Source: Clostridia bacterium (GTDB taxonomy: Bacteria > Bacillota > Clostridia > Oscillospirales > CAG-272). Taken from it: 64,000 nt of DNA. Shown piece by piece: positions 42,633-50,171 of this stretch. Each line of letters begins with the position of its first letter. The stretch's first letter is position 1. A model generated the notes under the pieces. That model was not told the origin of the DNA. It made no database searches and saw nothing but the letters and a program-made list of their open reading frames with translations. The stretch is from NCBI GenBank assembly GCA_017942005.1, contig JAGAVJ010000027.1, positions 124,001 through 188,000 of the forward strand, written 5' to 3'. Made by a program: the position numbers and the translations under genes.

Positions 42633-44156
42633 TTAATCCTCGATGGAAAGGAATGCTTCTACCATCTTGTCGATTTTCTTCTGCGCGCCTTTTTCCTTTT
42701 TGGTATAATTGGAGACGAAGTCCGTCTTCTTTGCATTCAGCGGTTCATAGAAGGTGGATTTCATAAAGACATCCTGGCAGTAGGAAGAATACGCAAGCGC
42801 AAAGGAACCGCCGATGTTGTCATGGATGATGTCAATCATCTGGGAAGAAAGGTCGTCACGGGAATACTTGACCTTCAGTCCGGTTTCGTAGTATGCCGGA
42901 AGCACGATCTTCTGTGTTTCGCGGTTGAGTACCTCAAGTACCGCGCAGGTCATGTCAAACTTTGAGGTTGTAATCGGAATCACACCGATTTCCGTTGTAT
43001 CGTGGGAAGAGGAAATATAGTGTTCCTGTGTTTCATCAAACTTCGGATATGGCAGGATGCCAACCTCGTCCTTCATATCACGCAGATCGTCAAAGGAACC
43101 GAGACGGTTGTATCCAAGGATCAATGCATGGCCGGACTTGAACAGGTTGGTCGTGCCCTCATTGGCATTGCCATCCGGATACAGATCAATTTCACCGTTT
43201 CCTGTGCCGTTTGCATAGAAAATTTCATTCAGCTTTTCCAAAAGCGCAATGGAACGTTCATTGTTCATGGCAAGCGTCATGGTGCCGTCACTGTTCAAAT
43301 CGACATACTTCAAATCTGCGGAAACGATAAACGGAATCGACGGTCCCCATACCTGCATGACGACAAGACCGTATTGGTCTTCACTATCCTTTTTGCCGTT
43401 GCCGTTTAAATCCTGATATGCTTCATTGACATAGGAAAGCATCTTATCGTAGGTCCAGGTATTGTTAAGCACCTCATTGTAAAGTGCGTCGCCGTCGTCA
43501 AAGAGACTTGCAAGCATGCTCTTGTTGAAATACAGTGCATGTGCAGAGCGCAGCACGTCGATGAAGAAATCGCCTGCCATAATAAACTCATGGTTTCCGC
43601 CGTCCAGCGACAGCTGATTCATATAGTCCTGATACCAATAGCTCTGTGTTCTATCAATATACGGTGCATCTGCAACATTGGAAAACATCCCCTGCAGAGA
43701 AAGGTTTGCAAGGGGGAACAGGTCGTTGATCACAATATCGTAGACATCTTCACCTGCGAGAATAAATTTGGAAATTGAACCGCTGCAGGAATTGTAATCT
43801 GCATCCAGAGGTGTGAATTCAAGCTTGACGTTGAGCAGCTCCTCAACCCTGCGGTTGCGATTGTAGGCAGAATCCTGCACTGCATCGCCGGTTTCCTCCT
43901 CCGGTCCCTGGATCAGGTAGTTGGAATTGCCGACGCCGCCCGGTTCATTGGTACTGGTGTAAATGCGAACCGTATCGCCGTTATAGTCAAAATCTGCAAA
44001 GGGATCCGGTTCTGCAGTTTCCGTCTCGGCAGATGCCGTCCCGGTTTCTCCTCCTGCCACTGTATCCTTATCGGACTGCTTTTCAGAAGTGTCTCCGCAG
44101 GATACTGCCGCTGCCAGCGTCAGAAGCGCCAGCAATAGATAAGAAATACGTTTCAT
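42633..44156 (-). CDS. Extracellular solute-binding lipoprotein
   Basis: 507 residues; signal peptide MKRISYLLLALLTLAAAV and lipobox AVSC (Cys20), then a Thr/Glu/Ala linker. The mature domain is a tandem duplicate of the protein at 40667, with the same VADAPYID, DLNGNGKKDSEDQYG calcium loop and EVGILPYPKFDETQ. SD AGGAG sits normally before the ATG. It has its own promoter and terminator, so it is a separate unit from its neighbour. The ligand is unknown. Confidence 0.86.
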   Translation of the reverse strand: MKRISYLLLALLTLAAAVSCGDTSEKQSDKDTVAGGETGTASAETETAEPDPFADFDYNGDTVRIYTSTNEPGGVGNSNYLIQGPEEETGDAVQDSAYNRNRRVEELLNVKLEFTPLDADYNSCSGSISKFILAGEDVYDIVINDLFPLANLSLQGMFSNVADAPYIDRTQSYWYQDYMNQLSLDGGNHEFIMAGDFFIDVLRSAHALYFNKSMLASLFDDGDALYNEVLNNTWTYDKMLSYVNEAYQDLNGNGKKDSEDQYGLVVMQVWGPSIPFIVSADLKYVDLNSDGTMTLAMNNERSIALLEKLNEIFYANGTGNGEIDLYPDGNANEGTTNLFKSGHALILGYNRLGSFDDLRDMKDEVGILPYPKFDETQEHYISSSHDTTEIGVIPITTSKFDMTCAVLEVLNRETQKIVLPAYYETGLKVKYSRDDLSSQMIDIIHDNIGGSFALAYSSYCQDVFMKSTFYEPLNAKKTDFVSNYTKKEKGAQKKIDKMVEAFLSIED

Positions 44157-44231
44157 AGTAGTTGTTTCTCCTGATTGGTTATAAATGTGAGCATGTGATG
44201 TAAAATGTGATTTTAAACGTTTTTCATCTAT

Positions 44232-44260
44232 ATTATAACATGAAATCGTTCATTTGTCAA
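44232..44260 (-). promoter_or_regulatory. Sigma-A promoter of solute-binding gene at 42633
   Basis: Consensus TTGACA (44255-44260) and TATAAT (44232-44237) with 17-base spacing on the minus strand. Confidence 0.78.
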
Positions 44261-44311
44261 TTCCTGTGATAAAAATCCAAAGGGCAGCAGCGTGTACTTT
44301 TTTCAAGAACA

Positions 44312-44375
44312 GCGATGAGGGGAACTTTTGAAAAAGTTCCCCTCAAACTCCCCTCAAAACTTTTTCACAGAAAGA
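44312..44375. repeat. GAGGGGAAC hairpin of the MITE-like family
   Basis: GAGGGGAACTTTT (44317-44329) pairs exactly with AAAAGTTCCCCTC (44332-44344), then AAACTCCCCTCAAAAC. The order matches the left ends of the elements at 32768 and 37339, but no inverted terminal repeat closes it, so it looks like a fragment. Confidence 0.5.
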
Positions 44376-44400
44376 AAAGTTTGAAAGATAATATCTTTAT

Positions 44401-44524
44401 GAGAAATCATTTTAAATGATTTCTCGTACCGTGTTTTGTGACTTAACCGCCTGCGGGCGGTCACAATTCCACATTAGATTAGAAAGGAAGACTTCGCTTG
44501 CGCGAAGTCATGGTCATAAAAATG
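44401..44524 (+). promoter_or_regulatory. Orphan multi-hairpin leader without a gene
   Basis: GAGAAATCATTTTAAATGATTTCTC (44401-44425) in two arms, GTACCGTGTTTTGTGAC, CCGCC-TGC-GGGCGG, GTCACAATTCCACATTAG, SD AAAGGA (44483-44488), hairpin GACTTCGC-TTGC-GCGAAGTC (44490-44509), then ATGGTCATAAAAATG. The frame that follows only runs antisense into the lipoprotein gene, so no protein is served. It looks like a moved or stranded copy. Confidence 0.65.
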
Positions 44525-44556
44525 AAGTTGGGTTGTGTTTTCGCCGCCTCGCCCCA

Positions 44557-45519
44557 TCATGGAGCGGTGGGTTCTGTCTCTGTTTCCGGCATCGGCATAT
44601 CATCCGTTTCCGCTTCCGCTTCCGCCGGCGGTGTCGGAACTGCGGGATCCGTCTCTGATGGTACGCAGCATTCTCCTGCCGTTCCCCATTGCAGAATACC
44701 GCCTGCATTCAGAGTGCCGATCTCTGTGGTTCCATAGGTACCGTTGAATGCCCATGTGACATCAATGGATGCCGTCAAATTGCCTGTACAGTTATAAGTT
44801 TGTGTAAAAAACGGAATATAGGTTTCCTTGTGCTCACCGTGTGCAACAGCGGGAGATGCAAAGGTACGGCTGACGCCGTCCACCGTAATGGTACCGCCCG
44901 ACGGCTTCTCACTGCAAAACAGTTCATAGCAGGACAGTCCCACATCCAGCCCCAGAAGGTATTCCCCCTCACCCTGGCAGGCAAGGCTGTAATTGACCAC
45001 CAGCTTGATATACGGGGACTGTGCAGAAACAAGCTGTCCTGTAATGGGAGAATCTGCTGTTATGACCTGATCTGTCAAATCAATCACAAGCTTCGGCGTT
45101 TCATGATATTCCGGCGGCTCGGGGACCGCAGTTTCTTCCCCTGAAGTCAAAGGTAAGGTTTCTTCTGCCTCCGTCTCCTCTCCGGAGTCCTTCGGCGGAT
45201 TTTTGGGTGTATCGTCAACCGGCGTCAGTATAATGACCGGCGCTTCCGTTGTCGGTGCAATAGGCTCCGTTTCCGTCATTGGCTCCGTTTCAATCGGGGC
45301 TGTAGGTTCTGTCTCTGCTTGTGTCTGCTCCTCTGTGACAGGTTTGGTTTCCTTTGGAGCGGTCGTTTCCGTTTGAATCGGTTCTGGCGGCTGTGTCTCG
45401 GTCTCAGCTGGCTTTTTTTGTGTCAGGCTGCAGCTGCTGAGCATGCACAAAGCGGCAAGCACTGCTGCAAGCATTGCACGCACTGGAAACTGTGCGTAGA
45501 AGTGTTTCGTATGTTTCAT
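44557..45519 (-). CDS. Thr/Glu/Pro-rich lipoprotein
   Basis: 320 residues. A signal peptide ends in the lipobox MLSSC (Cys30), then about 120 residues of Glu-Thr-Pro repeats form a stalk, then an approximately 130-residue beta-rich domain (LVIDLTDQVITADSPI ... GTYGTTEIGTLNAGGILQWG), and a second acidic tail. I recognise no family for the globular part. It is probably anchored to the outside of the membrane. It ends just beside the orphan leader at 44401 on the other strand. Confidence 0.75.
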   Translation of the reverse strand: MKHTKHFYAQFPVRAMLAAVLAALCMLSSCSLTQKKPAETETQPPEPIQTETTAPKETKPVTEEQTQAETEPTAPIETEPMTETEPIAPTTEAPVIILTPVDDTPKNPPKDSGEETEAEETLPLTSGEETAVPEPPEYHETPKLVIDLTDQVITADSPITGQLVSAQSPYIKLVVNYSLACQGEGEYLLGLDVGLSCYELFCSEKPSGGTITVDGVSRTFASPAVAHGEHKETYIPFFTQTYNCTGNLTASIDVTWAFNGTYGTTEIGTLNAGGILQWGTAGECCVPSETDPAVPTPPAEAEAETDDMPMPETETEPTAP

Positions 45520-45768
45520 GGATAACTCCTTTTCGGGAATGGTTATGTGATATGAGGTGTATCATCCGGTTTTCTATACAAACAGAACTTGTGTGAGATG
45601 GTCATATCGCTGCAAGGGGATTCCCGCCGCCCTTGCCAAAAGAAAAAGATAGGTTCTGCCTCTGTTTGTATATACGGAATAGTATAGCAGAACATCTCTT
45701 GCTCCGTATGAATAAAATGTAAATTTTTTCAGCGTCCCTGTTTTTTTCTGAAAATGCAGCAACAATCC

Positions 45769-45797
45769 TTGAAAGACGCGCAAAAATGTGATATACT
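45769..45797 (+). promoter_or_regulatory. Sigma-A-like promoter, small RNA or pfk
   Basis: TTGAAA (45769-45774) and TATACT (45792-45797) with 17-base spacing on the plus strand. Confidence 0.5.
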
Positions 45798-45803
45798 ATT
45801 GTA

Positions 45804-45915
45804 TATCGTCTATGGTAGTGACATGTCTGTTTTACCGCGTTATGTCTTACAGAAATTTCTGTATACGACAGCATACGGCAAAGGCATCACGCTGCAAAGC
45901 AGCGTCCCACTATTT
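45804..45915 (+). ncRNA. Candidate small RNA
   Basis: Downstream of the promoter at 45769 are a palindrome TACAGAAATTTCTGTA and a terminator-like hairpin ACGCTGC-AAA-GCAGCGT with ATTTTTATTT shortly after. A short frame of 39 codons also starts at 45826 but has no ribosome site. The alternative is that this is only the leader of the phosphofructokinase gene. Confidence 0.25.
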
Positions 45916-45928
45916 TTATTTACATTAA

Positions 45929-46110
45929 CAAAAGCTCGATGATTCATGGGGAAAACTTTTTTGAAAAAAAGATTTTCCCCGAACCCCTTTCAAAAAACTT
46001 TAAATTAAGAAAAGAAAACATGGATTTAATTTGTCGTATTTATACTTCAATAAATTTGTTTAAAAGTTTTTGAGATGCCCTGACGGCGGGTGTTCATCAT
46101 CGAACTTATG
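45929..46110. mobile_element. MITE-like element upstream of phosphofructokinase
   Basis: AAGCTCGATGAT and ATCATCGAACTT are inverted repeats with one mismatch, matching the TIR of 37339-37551. The inside holds ATGGGGAAAAC/GATTTTCCCC as at 1348. No target duplication is apparent. Together with the rest of the 629-base gap there is no protein gene here. Confidence 0.55.
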
Positions 46111-46148
46111 CAGCAATACAATATTATAGAAGAGGTCTTTTTTATCAT

Positions 46149-47399
46149 ATGAACAAACTGACAGGCAATGCAATTGTCGGACAATCCGGCGGTCCCACGG
46201 CAGCAATCAATGCCACGCTCGCAGGTGTCATCCGCGGTGCGCTCGGCTGTGTAGAAATAGAGCGTATATTCGGTGCTGTAAACGGTATCGAAGGTATTTT
46301 AAATGAACAGATTACGGAGTTAGGGCCCCAATTTTCAAAGGAAGAGCATCTTACCGCACTGATCCATACACCGGCAGCAGCCCTTGGTTCCTGCCGCAGA
46401 AAGCTGCCGTCCTACGCCTCCGACGACGAAACCTACAGAAAGCTGTTTTCCATTTTGGAAAAATATAACATCCGCTATTTCTTCTATATCGGCGGAAACG
46501 ATTCCATGGATACGGTTGCAAAGCTCTCCTATTACGCACAGATGCAGCATTACGACATCCGTGTAATGGGTGTCCCGAAAACCATTGATAATGACGTCTG
46601 CGGAACCGATCACACGCCGGGTTACGGCTCTGCCGCAAAGTACATCGCCGCCACCATGCAGGAAATCATCCGTGACTGCGCCGTCTATACGGTACCCGCG
46701 GTCACCGTTGTAGAAATTATGGGACGCGATGCAGGATGGCTGACCTGTGCCGCTGCGCTTCCGCGCAAATACTGCGGTGTTGCACCGGATTACATCTACC
46801 TTCCGGAAAGACCGTTTGACTACTGTTCCTTCTTTGACGATATTGAAGCCGCCTTTCTGCGTCATCCAAACGTTGTCATTGCCGTTTCGGAGGGAATCCG
46901 GCATGCGGACGGGCACTATGTCGGTCAAGGCAGCCAATCCGGTATGGTGGATATCTTCGGTCATGCCTATCTGTCCGGTACAGGACGGTCTTTGGAAGCG
47001 GCAATCAAAAAACAATTCAACACAAAGGTACGCTCCATTGAGCTGAACATCATGCAGCGCTGCGCATCCCATCTTGCCTCCTATACGGACATCGACGAAT
47101 CCGTGCGCATCGGAGAAGCCGCCGTACATGCGGCATGTGACGGCGCTACCGCACAGATGATGGCGTTCCGGCGCAGACCGGGTACTGAATACGGCATTGA
47201 CATCGTCGGCATCGATATCAATTCCGCTGCAAACCATGTGCGCTGCGTGCCGGATCAATTTATCAACGCCGCTGGAAATCATGTCACAGATGCGTGTGTC
47301 GATTATATTCTTCCGCTTTGTGAGGGAGAAACCACACCGCAGTACATCCACGGCCTTCCGGTTCATTTTGTCATTGACAAGACACCTGTCGTTCTTTAA
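46149..47399 (+). CDS. PPi-type 6-phosphofructokinase
   Basis: 416 residues, longer than ATP-type PFK. AIVGQSGGPTAAINATL is the family start, FYIGGNDSMDTV places GGNDS at residues 115-119 where ATP enzymes have GGDGS, and GVPKTIDNDVCGTDHTPGYGSAAKY follows with the PKTIDND motif of pyrophosphate-dependent enzymes. Both point to PPi as phosphate donor. GRDAGWLT and SEGIRHADG are also present. The ribosome site AGAGG lies before the ATG. It would work in glycolysis in both directions. Donor choice should be assayed. Confidence 0.88.
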   Translation: MNKLTGNAIVGQSGGPTAAINATLAGVIRGALGCVEIERIFGAVNGIEGILNEQITELGPQFSKEEHLTALIHTPAAALGSCRRKLPSYASDDETYRKLFSILEKYNIRYFFYIGGNDSMDTVAKLSYYAQMQHYDIRVMGVPKTIDNDVCGTDHTPGYGSAAKYIAATMQEIIRDCAVYTVPAVTVVEIMGRDAGWLTCAAALPRKYCGVAPDYIYLPERPFDYCSFFDDIEAAFLRHPNVVIAVSEGIRHADGHYVGQGSQSGMVDIFGHAYLSGTGRSLEAAIKKQFNTKVRSIELNIMQRCASHLASYTDIDESVRIGEAAVHAACDGATAQMMAFRRRPGTEYGIDIVGIDINSAANHVRCVPDQFINAAGNHVTDACVDYILPLCEGETTPQYIHGLPVHFVIDKTPVVL

Positions 47400-47437
47400 A
47401 CGACTGTTCTTCGGAAAGGAAACCGAACGGTTCTATC

Positions 47438-49021
47438 ATGAGGAAGTTTTTGCAAAAACACCAGGTTTTATGGATCTTATTGACACTTCTGCTTTTTTTG
47501 GTCATCGTGATGATCACGCTGATCGCCGCAGAAATGAAGGAACAGCATATTACCGTCGATAAGCTGTTCGGGGCGTTTGGGAAGCGGGACACAAACAGCG
47601 ATTCCGCATGCGTCACGCAGGTAAGCGAAACCGCAGCCGTCACACAGAACACCGAGACGGAACCTCCTCCTCCTTATTACACCGCAGAATCTGACCGTAT
47701 GTATTTTCCAGGGGAGCATACAGGAGAAGCTGTCCCGGCGGAATATGCTGCGGATACAGAATATCGGATCTACACGGCGCTGCCGCAAACCGATTCCGAG
47801 GGCTTCAATGACTATTGCCGTTCTACCGTTTCCTCACTTGCAACTGCCGTAAAAGCGCAGGCTACCCTGCGGGAGGGCGGATGCACTGCGGTCTCGATTG
47901 ATTATATCCTGCACACCGCACAGCATGTATACAGCGCCGCACTGATCCGCACACAATACACGGAAACAGAAAACGACATCTTGCAGGCAAAGGATGTGAC
48001 GGTTCTCATTTATGACACAGAAGCCGGCGAAGTGTATGCACCGCTGGATCGTTATGATATGGAAGCAGCCTGTGAGGCGCTGACTGCATTGATGCAAAAC
48101 GCATTTCAAAATGCGTTTGCACTCTGCGGTCTGGAAGCGGATCGTGCGTTTATTGATACTGTTTGTACAAATGATCCCTCCAGCTTTGTCAATATCGCTG
48201 CGGACGACGACAATCTGTACTTCTACCGTGTGTATGAAGGAGCGGAAACCACATATCCAGTGCTTTTGTGTGCAGCCGTATCCTATGCAGACCTTGCCTG
48301 CTATACATGGGAAGCAATCGCCGCTGTACAGATGGGAGAAAGCACCACATCCGAGGAAACAACAGAGCCGCCTATTGTCATACCGCCTTATGATACATCC
48401 GGTGCTGTTTTAGAATCGGAAGCGGTTGGAGACGACTACTTTGACGATGCACTGTTCATCGGCAACTCGTTAATCGTCGGCTTACAAAAAGCAGTCACCC
48501 TGAAAGCGACCTATTTCGCATCCGTCGGTCTGAGCGTGTCACATGTATTTACAGAAGAAACGGTGCTTTTGTCCGACGGTACCTACGCCACCGTGTCCGA
48601 CGCGCTGGAAACCGTCTCCTTCCAGAAGGTTTATCTGATGTTTGGCGTAAATGAACTTGGCTGGGGTTCGATCACATCATTTGTTCAATATTACGGAAAG
48701 CTGATTGACCGTATCCGTGAGGTCAATGCGGACGCTGTCATTTATGTGCAGTCCCTCCTTCCCATCAACGAAGAAAAATGGGCGCAGTCCAAGGAATATC
48801 GCAGCTATGTCAACAATGTTTCCGCTGCGACCTTTAACGGAAAGATTGCGGAGATGTGCAAGGAAAAGTCTGTCTATTTTGTCAATGTCGCCGAAGTGAT
48901 GACGGATGAAACGGGAAACCTTTTCAAAGAAGCAACAGGCGACGGTGTTCATATCAATGCGGCATACTCTGAAAAATGGATCACGTATTTAAAAACACAT
49001 ACCGTTTTGACAAACGAATAG
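47438..49021 (+). CDS. Membrane-anchored SGNH/GDSL hydrolase
   Basis: 527 residues. One N-terminal membrane segment (VLWILLTLLLFLVIVMITLI) is followed by an uncharacterised region of about 270 residues and a C-terminal SGNH hydrolase domain. The catalytic Ser344 is in LFIGNSLIVG, block III is FGVNELGW, and the Asp/His pair is in DGVHINAAY. The protein is probably outside the membrane and de-esterifies a wall glycan or similar substrate. SD AAAGGA is separated from the ATG by the AACCG/CGGTT hairpin. 38 bases after the phosphofructokinase gene. Confidence 0.82.
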   Translation: MRKFLQKHQVLWILLTLLLFLVIVMITLIAAEMKEQHITVDKLFGAFGKRDTNSDSACVTQVSETAAVTQNTETEPPPPYYTAESDRMYFPGEHTGEAVPAEYAADTEYRIYTALPQTDSEGFNDYCRSTVSSLATAVKAQATLREGGCTAVSIDYILHTAQHVYSAALIRTQYTETENDILQAKDVTVLIYDTEAGEVYAPLDRYDMEAACEALTALMQNAFQNAFALCGLEADRAFIDTVCTNDPSSFVNIAADDDNLYFYRVYEGAETTYPVLLCAAVSYADLACYTWEAIAAVQMGESTTSEETTEPPIVIPPYDTSGAVLESEAVGDDYFDDALFIGNSLIVGLQKAVTLKATYFASVGLSVSHVFTEETVLLSDGTYATVSDALETVSFQKVYLMFGVNELGWGSITSFVQYYGKLIDRIREVNADAVIYVQSLLPINEEKWAQSKEYRSYVNNVSAATFNGKIAEMCKEKSVYFVNVAEVMTDETGNLFKEATGDGVHINAAYSEKWITYLKTHTVLTNE

Positions 49022-49029
49022 AACATGAT

Positions 49030-49066
49030 GAGAGAGGCAGCATAGAAAAAACGGCCTCTCTCTTTG
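49030..49066 (+). terminator. Rho-independent terminator
   Basis: GAGAGAGGC (49030-49038) pairs with GCCTCTCTC (49054-49062) and TTTG follows. It separates the SGNH gene from the microcompartment operon. Confidence 0.75.
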
Positions 49067-49217
49067 TTATTATTTCTTTATGTTAAAATTATTATATGTT
49101 ACTAACTATTGTTAATATTATCGTTAAATTCCTAACATTTGACAACACATCCAAAATTATTTCTCTCAAAAACAGGAATTTCTGCTCAGAAAGTTTCGAG
49201 AATTTACACTGAAAAAC

Positions 49218-49246
49218 TTGACTTTTCCCGTAAAATGTTGTATCAT
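49218..49246 (+). promoter_or_regulatory. Main promoter of microcompartment operon
   Basis: TTGACT (49218-49223) and TATCAT (49241-49246) with 17-base spacing, 34 bases before the HAD gene start. No regulator gene adjoins the operon, and no catabolite-repression site was identified with confidence. Confidence 0.7.
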
Positions 49247-49280
49247 ATATAAGGAATCGTTTTGAGAGGAGGCGTGTCGT

Positions 49281-50171
49281 ATGATTCGGATTGTGATAAG
49301 TGATGCAGATGGAACATTACTTCACAGAGGGAAACTAATGAATCCACATTTGTTTTCACATATGCTTCACACCCTAAAAGAACGGCAGATTCCAATGGTG
49401 ATTGCAAGCGGTCGTTCTTATCCTGAATTAAAACGGCTTTTTGCCCCATTCTCTGATCAATTACTTTTTGCCCCATTGGACGGTGCCTTTGCGGTCGCCG
49501 GTGAAACGCTTTTGTGCGGATTTCCGCTGGACAACGAATCCATTTCGGACAGTATGGGGCTGCTTTCAGATCCCGCTGTAACCGGCGTGGAATTCTGTAC
49601 CCAAACAGAAGCATATCTTTATCCTGCCGCTCCCTTTGTACACAGCTCTTTTGCAAAAGATACGCTGATACGCACGGAGGAGATGCGCATTGGAGACGCC
49701 CTGCGTCCCATGCCGCAAGGCGCGGCGCTTCCAACTGAACCGATCTATAAAATTATTGTATTTAAAAAACGGACAGCAGCTGCATTCTCTCTCCCCAAAG
49801 GAACACGCGCCGTATATGACAGTCCGATTGTGGCAGAGCTTGTGCGGCAGGATATCAGCAAATGCAGCGCGGTTAAGGTTCTGTGCGAGGCACTGCACCT
49901 TACGCCCGCCGATCTTCTGGTATTCGGCGACAGCGAAAACGACCGCACACTGCTTACATATGCTGCAAATGGCGGCGGACGTGCAGTGACAATCTACGGT
50001 GCAAAACACGATGTATTTACAATAACCCCTTATCATACACAAAATGTCGCAGATTCCGTGCTTCATTTTCTTTCAGAGGAAGACCGGGAAGCTGCAAAAC
50101 AGGCGCAGCACGCCAAACAAACAGAAAGGATAGCGAACTACAAAAATCATGGCGAAGTATCATATCATTGA
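49281..50171 (+). CDS. HAD-IIB (Cof-type) phosphatase
   Basis: 296 residues. HAD motif I is VISDADGTLL at the start, motif II is MVIASGRSY near 42, and motifs III/IV are the DISKCSAVKVLCEAL lysine and FGDSENDRTLL near 225, with a Cof-type cap in between. Such enzymes remove phosphate from sugar phosphates or cofactors. GAGAGGAGG precedes the ATG. The gene is first in the operon and its end overlaps the glycyl radical enzyme by 23 bases, so the two are probably translated together. A substrate among the deoxysugar phosphates is possible but not shown. Confidence 0.87.
   Translation: MIRIVISDADGTLLHRGKLMNPHLFSHMLHTLKERQIPMVIASGRSYPELKRLFAPFSDQLLFAPLDGAFAVAGETLLCGFPLDNESISDSMGLLSDPAVTGVEFCTQTEAYLYPAAPFVHSSFAKDTLIRTEEMRIGDALRPMPQGAALPTEPIYKIIVFKKRTAAAFSLPKGTRAVYDSPIVAELVRQDISKCSAVKVLCEALHLTPADLLVFGDSENDRTLLTYAANGGGRAVTIYGAKHDVFTITPYHTQNVADSVLHFLSEEDREAAKQAQHAKQTERIANYKNHGEVSYH

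Noticed and set aside
44510-44737. Protein encoded after the orphan leader
   Set aside because: The frame is antisense to the lipoprotein C-terminus, is Ser/Val/Pro-rich as expected from the opposite strand, and has no family match.
45602-45874. 90-codon minus-strand protein upstream of the lipoprotein
   Set aside because: No ribosome site or family resemblance, and it overlaps promoter-like sequences on both strands.
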